Shown piece after piece: positions 1 to 8,798 of a DNA stretch of 64,000 nt. The stretch is from JBHEBG01 sp046557915 (GTDB taxonomy: Bacteria > Bacteroidota > Bacteroidia > Flavobacteriales > Flavobacteriaceae). The DNA is taken from contig NZ_JBHEBG010000001.1 of NCBI RefSeq assembly GCF_046557915.1, positions 1,612,001 through 1,676,000 of the forward strand. The letters are read 5' to 3'. The notes under the pieces were generated by a model. That model ran no database searches. It was not told the origin of the DNA and saw nothing but the letters and a program-made list of their open reading frames with translations. The position numbers were made by a program, and so were the translations under genes. Positions within the stretch are counted from its first letter, which is position 1. Every line of letters starts with the position of its first letter.

Positions 1-25
1 TTTTATAGATTCAGAAAACAGCATA

Positions 26-3000
26 ATGAGATTACATCAAGCATATATTTTTCTTTTTAAAAGATTAAAATCTACACTTCTTCACAAACCTATTTTTTTT
101 GGAGCATTTTTGCTTTTGGGTTTTTGTGGTTATGGACAGGTGCTTACCATAGAGAACGCTACAGAAACCGAAGGTACCGGACTTGTGTTTACCGTTACCG
201 TAGATGTTGCAGTAGGAAGCCCTTTTACAGTTACCACGGGCTATGTGGGTGGTACGGCCACGGGTGGTGCTTTGCCCTTGGCAGCCCCCGAGGATTATAA
301 CAATACACCACAAGTGCTGAATTTTACCGGGGTTACTCCCGGCGAGGCCCAACAGTTCACCGTTGAGACTTTTGATAATTTGATGGTAGAGGGCACAGAG
401 ATTTTTGCTGTCACTTTAACGTCTAGCAATATTGCAATCACGGATAGTGATACGGCCATAGGTGCCATAAACGATAACGATTCGGCTGCCGTTACCATAG
501 AGAACGTTACTGTAACCGAAGGTGCCGGACTTCTATTTACCGTTACTCTGAACGCTTCGATAGGGAGCCCTTTTACCGTTACCACAGGCTATACGGGTGG
601 TACTGCAACAGGGGGAGCCCTGCCCTTGGCAGCCCCGGAGGATTATAACAATACGCCACAAGTACTGAATTTTACTGGGGTTACTCCCGGCGAGACCCAA
701 CAGTTCACCGTTGATACTTTTGACGATCTGGTGTTAGAGGGTATAGAGACCTTTACGGTTACCTTAGCTTCTAGCAATATAGCAGTAGGAGATAGCGATA
801 CGGCCATCGGTACCATAAACGATAACGATACGGCCTCTGTTACCATAGAGAACGTTACTGTAACCGAAGGAGCTGGACTTCTGTTTACCGTCACTTCGGA
901 TGTTGCGGTAGGCAGCCCTTTTACGGTTACTACTGGCTATACGGGTGGTACGGCAACGGGGGGAGCCTTGCCCTTGGCAGCCCCCGAGGATTATAACAAT
1001 ACACCACAAGTACTGAATTTTACTGGGGTTACTCCTGGCGAGACCCAACAGTTCACCGTTGATACTTTTGACGATCTGGTGGTAGAAGGCCCAGAGACCT
1101 TTACGGTGACCCTTACCTCTAGCAACCCTTCTGTTACGGACAGCGATACGGCCATCGGTACCATAAACGACAACGATACGGCCGCGGTAACGGTAGAGAA
1201 TGTAACGGCGACCGAAGGTGCCGGTCTTTTGTTTACGGTTACCCTCAACAATACTGTGGCGTCCGGTGCCTTTACGGTGACCACGGGCTATACGAATGTG
1301 AGTGCTACTGGAGGTGCGCTTCCCTTGGTAACCCCGGAAGACTATAACAACGAGGCGCAGGTGTTGAACTTTGCGGGTACCGCGGGCGAGACACAACAAT
1401 TTACAGTTGCCACCCTTAACGATTTGGTGGTAGAAGGAACGGAGACGTTTACGGTGACCCTTACCTCTAGCAACCCCGCTGTTACGGACAGCGATACGGC
1501 CATAGGTGCCATAAACGATAACGATACGGCCGCGGTTACGATAGAGAACGTAACGGCGACCGAAGGTGCCGGTCTTTTATTTACGGTAACACTGAACAAT
1601 GAAGTGGCCACAGGGGCCTTTACCGTCACCACGGGTTATACGGGTGGTACGGCCACGGGTGGTGCTTTGCCTTTGGTAGCTCCTGAGGATTATAACAATA
1701 CGGCACAAGTGTTGAACTTTACAGGCACCGCTGGCCAGACCAGGCAATTTACGGTGGCGACCCTTAACGATGTTATCGTTGAAGGCCCAGAGACCTTTAC
1801 GGTGACCCTTACCTCTAGCAACCCTTCTGTTACGGACAGCGATACGGCCATCGGTACCATAAACGATAATGACGCAGCGGCCATTACGGTAGAGGACGTT
1901 ACGGTAACGGAAGGTGCGGGCCTTTTGTTCACGGTAACGCTCAACAATACGGTGGCTTCGGGCGCCTTTACAGTCACTACGGGGTATACTGATGTGAGTG
2001 CCACCGGAGGTGCCCTTCCCTTGGTAAGCCCGGAGGACTATAACAATACAGCACAAGTGTTGAACTTTGCAGGTACAGCTGGCGAGACACAGCAGTTTAC
2101 GGTGGCAACCCTTAACGATGTTATCGTTGAAGGCCCGGAGACTTTTACGGTGACCCTTACCTCTAGCAACCCTTCTGTTACGGACAGCGATACGGCCATC
2201 GGTACCATAAACGACAACGATACGGCCGCGGTTACGGTAGAGAACGTAACGGCGACCGAAGGTGCCGGTCTTTTGTTCACGGTAACACTGAACAATGAAG
2301 TGGCCACAGGGGCCTTTACCGTCACCACGGGCTATACGGGTGGTACGGCAACTGGGGGAGCCCTGCCTTTGGTAGCCCCGGAGGATTATAATAATACGGC
2401 GCAAGTGTTGAACTTTACAGGCACCGCTGGCCAGACCAGGCAATTTACGGTGGCAACCCTTAACGATGTTATCGTTGAAGGACCAGAGACCTTTACGGTT
2501 ACCCTTACCTCTAGCAACCCCGCTGTTACGGACAGCGATACGGCCATCGGTACCATAAACGACAACGATACGGCCGCGGTTACGGTAGAGAACGTAACGG
2601 CGACCGAAGGTGCCGGTCTTTTATTTACGGTAACACTGAACAATGAAGTGGCCACAGGGGCCTTTACCGTCACCACGGGTTATACGGGTGGTACGGCCAC
2701 GGGTGGTGCTTTGCCTTTGGTAAGTCCGGAGGACTATAACAATACGGCACAAGTGTTGAACTTTACAGGCACCGCTGGCCAGACCAGGCAATTTACGGTG
2801 GCGACCCTTAACGATGTTATCGTTGAAGGCCCAGAGACCTTTACGGTGACCCTTACCTCTAGCAACCCTGCTATTACGGACAGCGATACGGCCATCGGTA
2901 CCATAAACGATAACGATTCCCTAGCGGCGAGTGTTGTTGCTACCGATCCTACGGCGGCCGAAGTAACACCGTCAAACCAAACAGGTACCTTCATCATAGA

Positions 3001-5485
3001 TTTAGGGGCTATAAACGGAACAGGCACACCGATAACGGTAAACTACGGTCTAACAGGTTCGGCATTAAATACAACTGACTATGCCACCATTCCTACCAGT
3101 GTGGTTATTCCAAATAACCAACGTACTGCTACTATAACCGTTGTGCCCGTTAATGACCTGATAACAGAAGGAACCGAAGATGTGATCCTTACGTTGGCAG
3201 CGGGAACCGGCTATACGGTTGGTGCGCCTAATAGCGCCACGGTAAATATAACGGACAACGATACGGCCACCATATCCATAAACGATGTAGCTGTAGATGA
3301 AGGAGATGGCACAGCTACCTTTAACGTTACTTTAACCGGTATTTTACCAGGGGGCTTTAGTGTGGATTTTGATACCGCTAACGGAACTGCAATCGCTGGA
3401 GTTGGAAACGACTATACGGCTAATAGTGGAACTCTAAATTTTGCCGGTACTAACAATGAGATCGAGATCATAACCGTGACGATCCTTGAAGATTTTGTTG
3501 AAGAACTGACAGAGAACTTTACAGTAACTTTAAGTGGTATAACAGGTTTGGCAACCATAGATGATGCGGTTGGAACAGGTTCTATAAATGATAATGATAG
3601 TTGTACGGCAGATATTATTGCGCCCGCTATAAACCCTTTGGTGCCAACAGATTTTTGCGATTCCATTGATCAAGATCTGAATGCATATACAAGCACTGCA
3701 CCACCTGCAGGTACTGTATTAACATGGAGTAGAAACCCTAACCCTTTAATTACAAGTGCACACTTGCCAACATCGGTAATTACCTTACCAGGTGTGTATT
3801 ATGGTTTTTTCTTTGATGCCTTGGACCCATGCCTCAGCCCTACATTGCAAGTAGATATAATATTGAACCCTACACCAACCGTAGGGAGTACTACACCAGA
3901 TACCATCTGCGGAACGGGGACAGCTACTTTGGAAGCCACAGTGGCTATAGGTGGTATTTTAAATTGGTATGACGATCCCCTCGCAGGGAACCTATTAGGC
4001 ACGGGAAGCAGTTTTACCACCCCGCTTATCACCGAAACCACTACTTTTTACGTAGAAGCTATAATAAATAACTGTCCTTCGCTGAGAGTTCCGGTTATTG
4101 CAACGGTCAATGACCCACCAACAACAGGTGTGGCTACAAGTACCGCGGCATGTAATGTTACCAATGCAGGCGGACCAACCACGGTAGACCTGGACAATAC
4201 CCTTGTTGGGGCCGATGCCGGTATTTGGGCTGTTACTACCGATCCTTCGGGAAGTGTAACTATAGGAGCTGGCAATGTGGTAGATTTTGAAGGTCTTCCA
4301 GACGGTTCTTATGAATTTACCTATACCACCAACACTGCTGTCTTACCATGTACAGATGTTTCCGTTGTAGTTACAATTTCTGTAAATGATTGTTTTATTG
4401 ATACCGATAATGATGGTTTAACCGATGGCGAAGAGGCCGTTTTGGGAACAGACCCCAATAACCCGGATTCTGATGGCGATACCATCCAAGACGGACAAGA
4501 AGTTACGGATACTACGGATCCCTTGGACGATTGTGATTCCATTGGAGGCGTTCCCCTGCCCGCATCGGACTGCGATAATGACGGTATCAGCAATGGAGAC
4601 GAGGCTACCTTGGGAACCAACCCCAATGATTCTGATTCGGACGGCGATGGTATAGAAGACTCACCGGAAGTAGGCAATGATATTGCAAATCCTTTAGATG
4701 GAGACAATGATGGTATTATAGACGCCTTGGATTCTAACATCCTTGATACCGATAACGATGGTGTAGTGGATCAACTAGATCCAGCTAATTTGGATCCTTG
4801 TATCCCTGATATTACGGCAGGGCCATGCGTTCCGGAAGATATAGATCTTGGTGTAGAGAAAACAGTAGATAGGGATAGACCTTTGGTTGGTGACCAGATT
4901 GTATTTACCATTACGCTTACCAACCTTTCACAAGTACCTGTGAGCAATATCGCTATAAATGATTTGTTGGAGGTGGCAACAGGGTTTCAGTACGTGTCCC
5001 ATACTGCCTCCCTTGGAGCATATGATTCGGCTACCGGTAATTGGCAGTTAGATGAGATAGCGGCAGATGCTGTCCATACTTTAACCATTACCGCGGAGGT
5101 TCCTACATCGGGCACATTTACAAATACGGTTACCGTTTTGGACAGCTTTCCCAATGACGGCAATGCCACCAACAATACGGCTTCCATAACCGTTATCGTA
5201 AATCAGCGATCTAGTGATGAGTGTGGATTTTTGTTCAATCAATTTTCTCCTAACGGTGATGGTTCCAATGATCTACTACGCATAAATTGTATAGATCAAT
5301 TTCCGGACAATACTATTGAAATATATGACAGGTACGGCAATAGCGTGTTTGAGGAAAGTGGATATGCGAACAATTGGGATGGTACTGGTAGTAATGGAGA
5401 ATTACCACGAGGGACATACTTTTATATATTGGATTTGGGAGATGGTTCAGAGGTACGAAAGGGTTGGATCCAAATTATTAGATAA
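26..5485 (+). CDS. Giant Calx-beta repeat surface protein with T9SS type B C-terminal domain
   Basis: Predicted secreted, calcium-binding adhesin-like protein of 1819 residues. An N-terminal hydrophobic segment (about residues 20-38) looks like a signal peptide. Eight nearly identical 116-residue Calx-beta repeats follow (about 40-967), then two diverged Calx-beta domains (about 967-1195), an Ig-like segment (about 1285-1362), acidic thrombospondin type 3-like repeats of the DxDxDGxxD kind (about 1455-1580), a DUF11 domain (about 1607-1725), and a gliding-motility-associated (CHU_C, type B) sorting domain from about 1731 containing FSPNGDGSNDLL and LPRGTYFYIL. Type B domains direct export through the type IX secretion system. 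The next gene, 8 bases downstream, is a PorP/SprF protein, the known kind of partner for type B cargo. Role in adhesion or gliding is inference. The start is the first ATG in the frame within the window. Confidence 0.88.
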   Translation: MRLHQAYIFLFKRLKSTLLHKPIFFGAFLLLGFCGYGQVLTIENATETEGTGLVFTVTVDVAVGSPFTVTTGYVGGTATGGALPLAAPEDYNNTPQVLNFTGVTPGEAQQFTVETFDNLMVEGTEIFAVTLTSSNIAITDSDTAIGAINDNDSAAVTIENVTVTEGAGLLFTVTLNASIGSPFTVTTGYTGGTATGGALPLAAPEDYNNTPQVLNFTGVTPGETQQFTVDTFDDLVLEGIETFTVTLASSNIAVGDSDTAIGTINDNDTASVTIENVTVTEGAGLLFTVTSDVAVGSPFTVTTGYTGGTATGGALPLAAPEDYNNTPQVLNFTGVTPGETQQFTVDTFDDLVVEGPETFTVTLTSSNPSVTDSDTAIGTINDNDTAAVTVENVTATEGAGLLFTVTLNNTVASGAFTVTTGYTNVSATGGALPLVTPEDYNNEAQVLNFAGTAGETQQFTVATLNDLVVEGTETFTVTLTSSNPAVTDSDTAIGAINDNDTAAVTIENVTATEGAGLLFTVTLNNEVATGAFTVTTGYTGGTATGGALPLVAPEDYNNTAQVLNFTGTAGQTRQFTVATLNDVIVEGPETFTVTLTSSNPSVTDSDTAIGTINDNDAAAITVEDVTVTEGAGLLFTVTLNNTVASGAFTVTTGYTDVSATGGALPLVSPEDYNNTAQVLNFAGTAGETQQFTVATLNDVIVEGPETFTVTLTSSNPSVTDSDTAIGTINDNDTAAVTVENVTATEGAGLLFTVTLNNEVATGAFTVTTGYTGGTATGGALPLVAPEDYNNTAQVLNFTGTAGQTRQFTVATLNDVIVEGPETFTVTLTSSNPAVTDSDTAIGTINDNDTAAVTVENVTATEGAGLLFTVTLNNEVATGAFTVTTGYTGGTATGGALPLVSPEDYNNTAQVLNFTGTAGQTRQFTVATLNDVIVEGPETFTVTLTSSNPAITDSDTAIGTINDNDSLAASVVATDPTAAEVTPSNQTGTFIIDLGAINGTGTPITVNYGLTGSALNTTDYATIPTSVVIPNNQRTATITVVPVNDLITEGTEDVILTLAAGTGYTVGAPNSATVNITDNDTATISINDVAVDEGDGTATFNVTLTGILPGGFSVDFDTANGTAIAGVGNDYTANSGTLNFAGTNNEIEIITVTILEDFVEELTENFTVTLSGITGLATIDDAVGTGSINDNDSCTADIIAPAINPLVPTDFCDSIDQDLNAYTSTAPPAGTVLTWSRNPNPLITSAHLPTSVITLPGVYYGFFFDALDPCLSPTLQVDIILNPTPTVGSTTPDTICGTGTATLEATVAIGGILNWYDDPLAGNLLGTGSSFTTPLITETTTFYVEAIINNCPSLRVPVIATVNDPPTTGVATSTAACNVTNAGGPTTVDLDNTLVGADAGIWAVTTDPSGSVTIGAGNVVDFEGLPDGSYEFTYTTNTAVLPCTDVSVVVTISVNDCFIDTDNDGLTDGEEAVLGTDPNNPDSDGDTIQDGQEVTDTTDPLDDCDSIGGVPLPASDCDNDGISNGDEATLGTNPNDSDSDGDGIEDSPEVGNDIANPLDGDNDGIIDALDSNILDTDNDGVVDQLDPANLDPCIPDITAGPCVPEDIDLGVEKTVDRDRPLVGDQIVFTITLTNLSQVPVSNIAINDLLEVATGFQYVSHTASLGAYDSATGNWQLDEIAADAVHTLTITAEVPTSGTFTNTVTVLDSFPNDGNATNNTASITVIVNQRSSDECGFLFNQFSPNGDGSNDLLRINCIDQFPDNTIEIYDRYGNSVFEESGYANNWDGTGSNGELPRGTYFYILDLGDGSEVRKGWIQIIR
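143..2926 (+). repeat. Eight tandem 348-bp repeats encoding Calx-beta domains
   Basis: Equivalent points of the unit (GTTACxRTAGAGAA-like) fall at 143, 491, 839, 1187, 1535, 1883, 2231 and 2579, a spacing of exactly 348 bp throughout. Each unit encodes one 116-residue Calx-beta domain. Units 5, 7 and 8 are almost identical over long stretches, while units 1-3 share a different central variant (TGVTPGE against GTAG(E/Q)T). This suggests recent duplication and gene conversion within the array. The exact unit length and high DNA identity make copy number likely to vary between strains. Confidence 0.93.
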
Positions 5486-5493
5486 TACGGCAT

Positions 5494-6480
5494 ATGATAA
5501 ACCAAACATACGCGCTTAAGTGTAGGATTGTATTTTTAACCTTGTTGTTTTTTTGTGCAACCTTTTTGGCATTGGGACAAAAGGAGCCTCAGTATACGCA
5601 ATACATGTATAATATTGGAAGTTTTAACCCGGCATATGTAGGTAGTGTCGAAACTGCCGAAATAGCTACATTGTATAGAGCACAATGGATAGATATAGAC
5701 GGAGCACCCAGAACCATAAGGGTAGGTGCAAACATTCCCTTGGCCAACGATAAGCACGGACTAGGTTTTAACGTGGTTAATGATCAACTGGGCCCAACTA
5801 CTCAAACTTTTATAGATGTTGCTTATTCGTTTCAGGTAAATGTTTCGGAGGATACAAAATTGTCGTTTGGAATTGACGCGGGCGGTGCACTTTTAGATGT
5901 TGATTTTACTAAAGGTACTTTTGAAAACCCATCGGAACCATTATTAAATACCCAGGAACTCAACAAGTTCTATCCAACCGTTGGTGCGGGTACGTTCTTA
6001 TATTCGGATGACTGGTACTTGGGGCTTTCCGTACCCAATTTTTTAACGAGTGTTATTAACGATGAAGAAATTGCCGCTTTTGTTAATGAGCAGGTGCAGT
6101 TTAATTTTATTGGAGGTTATGTGTTTGATTTGTCGGACGGTCTTAAATTTAAACCAGCTTTTTTGGTAAACTACTTGGAAGGCGCACCAGTAAACATAAA
6201 TGTATCCACCAATTTTTTAATTAGTGATGTGTTTACTTTAGGTGCTTCGTATAGGGTAGACAACGCGGTTAGCGGACTGGCCGGATTCCAAATTTCCAGC
6301 GGTACCTTCCTAGGGTATTCCTATGATTACAACACCAACGGTTTGGGAGAGTTTAGCCAGGGTTCACATGAAGTAATATTGAAGTTTTATCTTGGTAAAG
6401 GCGGAGAAAGAAACAAGAAAACCAGAACCAAGAATGCAAAGGGCAAACCAAAACAAATTGATACACCAAGGTTTTTCTAA
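5494..6480 (+). CDS. PorP/SprF family type IX secretion system membrane protein
   Basis: Outer-membrane beta-barrel protein of 328 residues with a signal peptide (about residues 10-29, ending ALGQ) and the family's opening pattern PQYTQYMYNIGSFNPAYVGS. SprF-type members are needed for secretion or surface attachment of T9SS cargo with type B C-terminal domains such as SprB. The gene starts 8 bases after the giant type B cargo and is followed 10 bases later by the OmpA-type gene. The trio therefore looks like a dedicated cargo/partner operon. The C-terminal tail is very basic (KGGERNKKTRTKNAKGKPK), probably periplasmic. Function of this paralogue is inferred from family and context. Confidence 0.9.
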   Translation: MINQTYALKCRIVFLTLLFFCATFLALGQKEPQYTQYMYNIGSFNPAYVGSVETAEIATLYRAQWIDIDGAPRTIRVGANIPLANDKHGLGFNVVNDQLGPTTQTFIDVAYSFQVNVSEDTKLSFGIDAGGALLDVDFTKGTFENPSEPLLNTQELNKFYPTVGAGTFLYSDDWYLGLSVPNFLTSVINDEEIAAFVNEQVQFNFIGGYVFDLSDGLKFKPAFLVNYLEGAPVNINVSTNFLISDVFTLGASYRVDNAVSGLAGFQISSGTFLGYSYDYNTNGLGEFSQGSHEVILKFYLGKGGERNKKTRTKNAKGKPKQIDTPRFF

Positions 6481-6490
6481 AAATAGGAAT

Positions 6491-8419
6491 ATGAAATTTA
6501 GGATTGTTACAATATTCTTTCTGCTTTCGGTGGTTACAACCATGGGTCAAAACAAAAAATCCAAAGGGGATTTCCTTTTCTTTGAATATGCCTATGCAGA
6601 CGCGATTAGAGAATATCAAAAGGAACTTAGAAATGGTTCTTTAACGGTTCAACAATCTTTAAACCTGGCAGATTCCTATTTTAAGACTAGAAACTATAAA
6701 AATGCCACGGAGACATATCTTAATGTCTATAAGAAGGACTCTACCATGTCCAACCATTACTTTAATAAGATGCTACAGTCACTGACCAAGACTTCGGGAG
6801 CAGATAGGGCAAAGGCGTTTTTGGCCACGCGAACCTCGGCCTTACCCAATGAGTTATTGGAAAACGCTAATTTTAACTACGAACTTTTTGGATCGGACAC
6901 GGGGATCCAAGATTTCAGTATTTTTAATATTAATGCCAACAGTCCCCAATCCGATTTTTCGCCCACCTTTTATAAAGATAGACTACTATTTTCCAGTGCC
7001 CGGAGTCGTAACTCCAAAAAGGTGTACGCACCGTCTGGAGAGGCGTACTTAAATATCTACGAATCTCGCATAAGTACAGATGGCAATATTAACAATGCCA
7101 ATGAGTTTAAACGTATACCCGGTTTTCAATACCATAAGGCTACACCGTACTATGCCAAGGGATTGGATAATTTGTTCTATGTGCTTTCCAATGCTGAGGA
7201 TGGGGAACTTTCTTTTGATGACAATGGAAAAAATTCATTGGCCATAGGATCCGTGGACCGCAACGGAACTTTTGAGTATCTATTGAGAGATTTAAGTACC
7301 TCTTTTTACTATCCGTTCTACCATGAGGCATCGGGCAAACTATATTTTGCAGCCAATTTTGAGGACGGTTATGGAGGAACTGATATTTATTTCGCCTATA
7401 CCAATGAAGGTCAGCTTATGTCCGCTCCGGTTAATTTGGGCCCCAGGATAAATACCCCTGGGAATGAGATTGCACCTTTCATCTTTGAAAACAGCCTTTA
7501 CTTCTCATCCGATGTTTTCTATGGTTTGGGTGGGATGGATGTTTATAAGTCAAATATACAAATGGATGAAACCTTTAGTATACCTATAAATCTAGGCATA
7601 GGGATAAATTCGGCATCCGACGATTTTGGGTTTATAATTAAGAATGATGATAACGGGGGGCTGCTAGGCTATTTTTCGTCAAATAGAACAGGAGGAGAGG
7701 GAAATGATGATATTTATGGTTATAAGGTAGCGGAAAAGCCAGGTCTAAAAACAGTTTTGATAAGAGGCAAGGTTGTAAAACACAATTCCGTTGTAGGTGT
7801 GGCCAAAGCTTCCTTAAGAATATTTGGCGAAAACAACGAACTGATAAAAGAAACCGCAACCAATGAGGAAGGGGAATATCGGCTAGAGATGCCATGGAAA
7901 GACAATTTTACTTTAGAGGTTACCAAAGAGCGCTATTCGGTCTATACAAAACAGTACAACGAGGAGATTTTGGAAACGGAGCAGAACAGCAGCCTAACAA
8001 TAGATCTTACCCTATTGGATGACCTCGTGGAGGAAAAAGAGAGTCAAACTGTTATTAAATTAAGGAAATTTTACTTTGCAAGGGGCAAGACACTGATAAC
8101 TCCAGAAATTGCATTTGAACTGGAAAAAGTGGTGACGGCCGTTAAACAATTTCCGCAGGTGCAATTGAGGATAGAATCGCACACGGATAGTAGGGGCGGG
8201 GGAAGTACAAATTTTAGACTCTCACAGGGTAGATCGGATGCTATTAAAAATTATTTATTGCAACAGGGCGTACCTGCCAAAAATATTTTGTATTCGGTTG
8301 GATATGGCGAGGATAAGATTACTAATAATTGTACCAATGGGGTATATTGCATAGATTATCTTCACAAGCAAAATGAAAGGTCCTTAATAGTGATATTAAA
8401 CTACAACCTATTGTATTAA
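6491..8419 (+). CDS. OmpA family protein with TPR and PD40 (WD40-like) repeats
   Basis: Predicted periplasmic, peptidoglycan-anchored protein of 642 residues. I start it at the ATG at 6491, which gives MKFRIVTIFFLLSVVTTMGQ, a good signal peptide; the longer reading frame from 6392 would overlap the preceding gene by 89 bases. The order is TPR-like helices (about 25-130), PD40 beta-propeller repeats (about 150-420, FSSARSR, YFAANFEDGYGGTDIYFA, FSSNRTGGEGNDDIY), a carboxypeptidase-regulatory-like domain (about 425-500), and an OmpA C-terminal domain (about 520-640) with SHTDSRGGGSTNFRLSQGRS. Genes of this design regularly follow PorP/SprF genes in Bacteroidota and probably brace the barrel to the cell wall. 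Confidence 0.88.
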   Translation: MKFRIVTIFFLLSVVTTMGQNKKSKGDFLFFEYAYADAIREYQKELRNGSLTVQQSLNLADSYFKTRNYKNATETYLNVYKKDSTMSNHYFNKMLQSLTKTSGADRAKAFLATRTSALPNELLENANFNYELFGSDTGIQDFSIFNINANSPQSDFSPTFYKDRLLFSSARSRNSKKVYAPSGEAYLNIYESRISTDGNINNANEFKRIPGFQYHKATPYYAKGLDNLFYVLSNAEDGELSFDDNGKNSLAIGSVDRNGTFEYLLRDLSTSFYYPFYHEASGKLYFAANFEDGYGGTDIYFAYTNEGQLMSAPVNLGPRINTPGNEIAPFIFENSLYFSSDVFYGLGGMDVYKSNIQMDETFSIPINLGIGINSASDDFGFIIKNDDNGGLLGYFSSNRTGGEGNDDIYGYKVAEKPGLKTVLIRGKVVKHNSVVGVAKASLRIFGENNELIKETATNEEGEYRLEMPWKDNFTLEVTKERYSVYTKQYNEEILETEQNSSLTIDLTLLDDLVEEKESQTVIKLRKFYFARGKTLITPEIAFELEKVVTAVKQFPQVQLRIESHTDSRGGGSTNFRLSQGRSDAIKNYLLQQGVPAKNILYSVGYGEDKITNNCTNGVYCIDYLHKQNERSLIVILNYNLLY

Positions 8420-8511
8420 TACTCTCATTTTAGCACAGGTTTGTTTCATTTTTACAACATCTTATATTAAATTATTGTGGATTTCCTATATTTACCGAAA
8501 CGGTAGTTCTA

Positions 8512-8769
8512 GTGGATAAAGATTCTTCAGCAAAAGCTTATTGGAAAGAAAATCTCATTTATTTGGCCATTCTTCTGGCTATATGGTTTCTGGTCTCTTA
8601 TGGTTTCGGGATTATTTTAAAGGATTCCTTGGATAAAATCCCTTTAGGCGGGTTTAAACTAGGCTTTTGGTTTGCGCAGCAAGGTTCAATTTACGTTTTT
8701 GTAATACTCATTTTCGTCTACGTTGGATTGATGAACAAACTAGATAAAAAATACGGTTTTGATGAATAA
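8512..8769 (+). CDS. DUF4212 small subunit of sodium/solute symporter
   Basis: Small membrane protein of 85 residues with two transmembrane helices (about 14-34 and 58-78) separated by a loop, matching DUF4212, found next to sodium/solute symporters of the acetate-permease type. The start is a GTG at 8512; no ATG precedes the conserved N-terminal part. The symporter gene starts 29 bases downstream and acetyl-CoA synthetase follows it. It probably assembles with the symporter; its exact role in transport is not established. Confidence 0.85.
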   Translation: MDKDSSAKAYWKENLIYLAILLAIWFLVSYGFGIILKDSLDKIPLGGFKLGFWFAQQGSIYVFVILIFVYVGLMNKLDKKYGFDE

Positions 8770-8798
8770 TTCCAAAAAAACCAAAATGCACTAAAATT

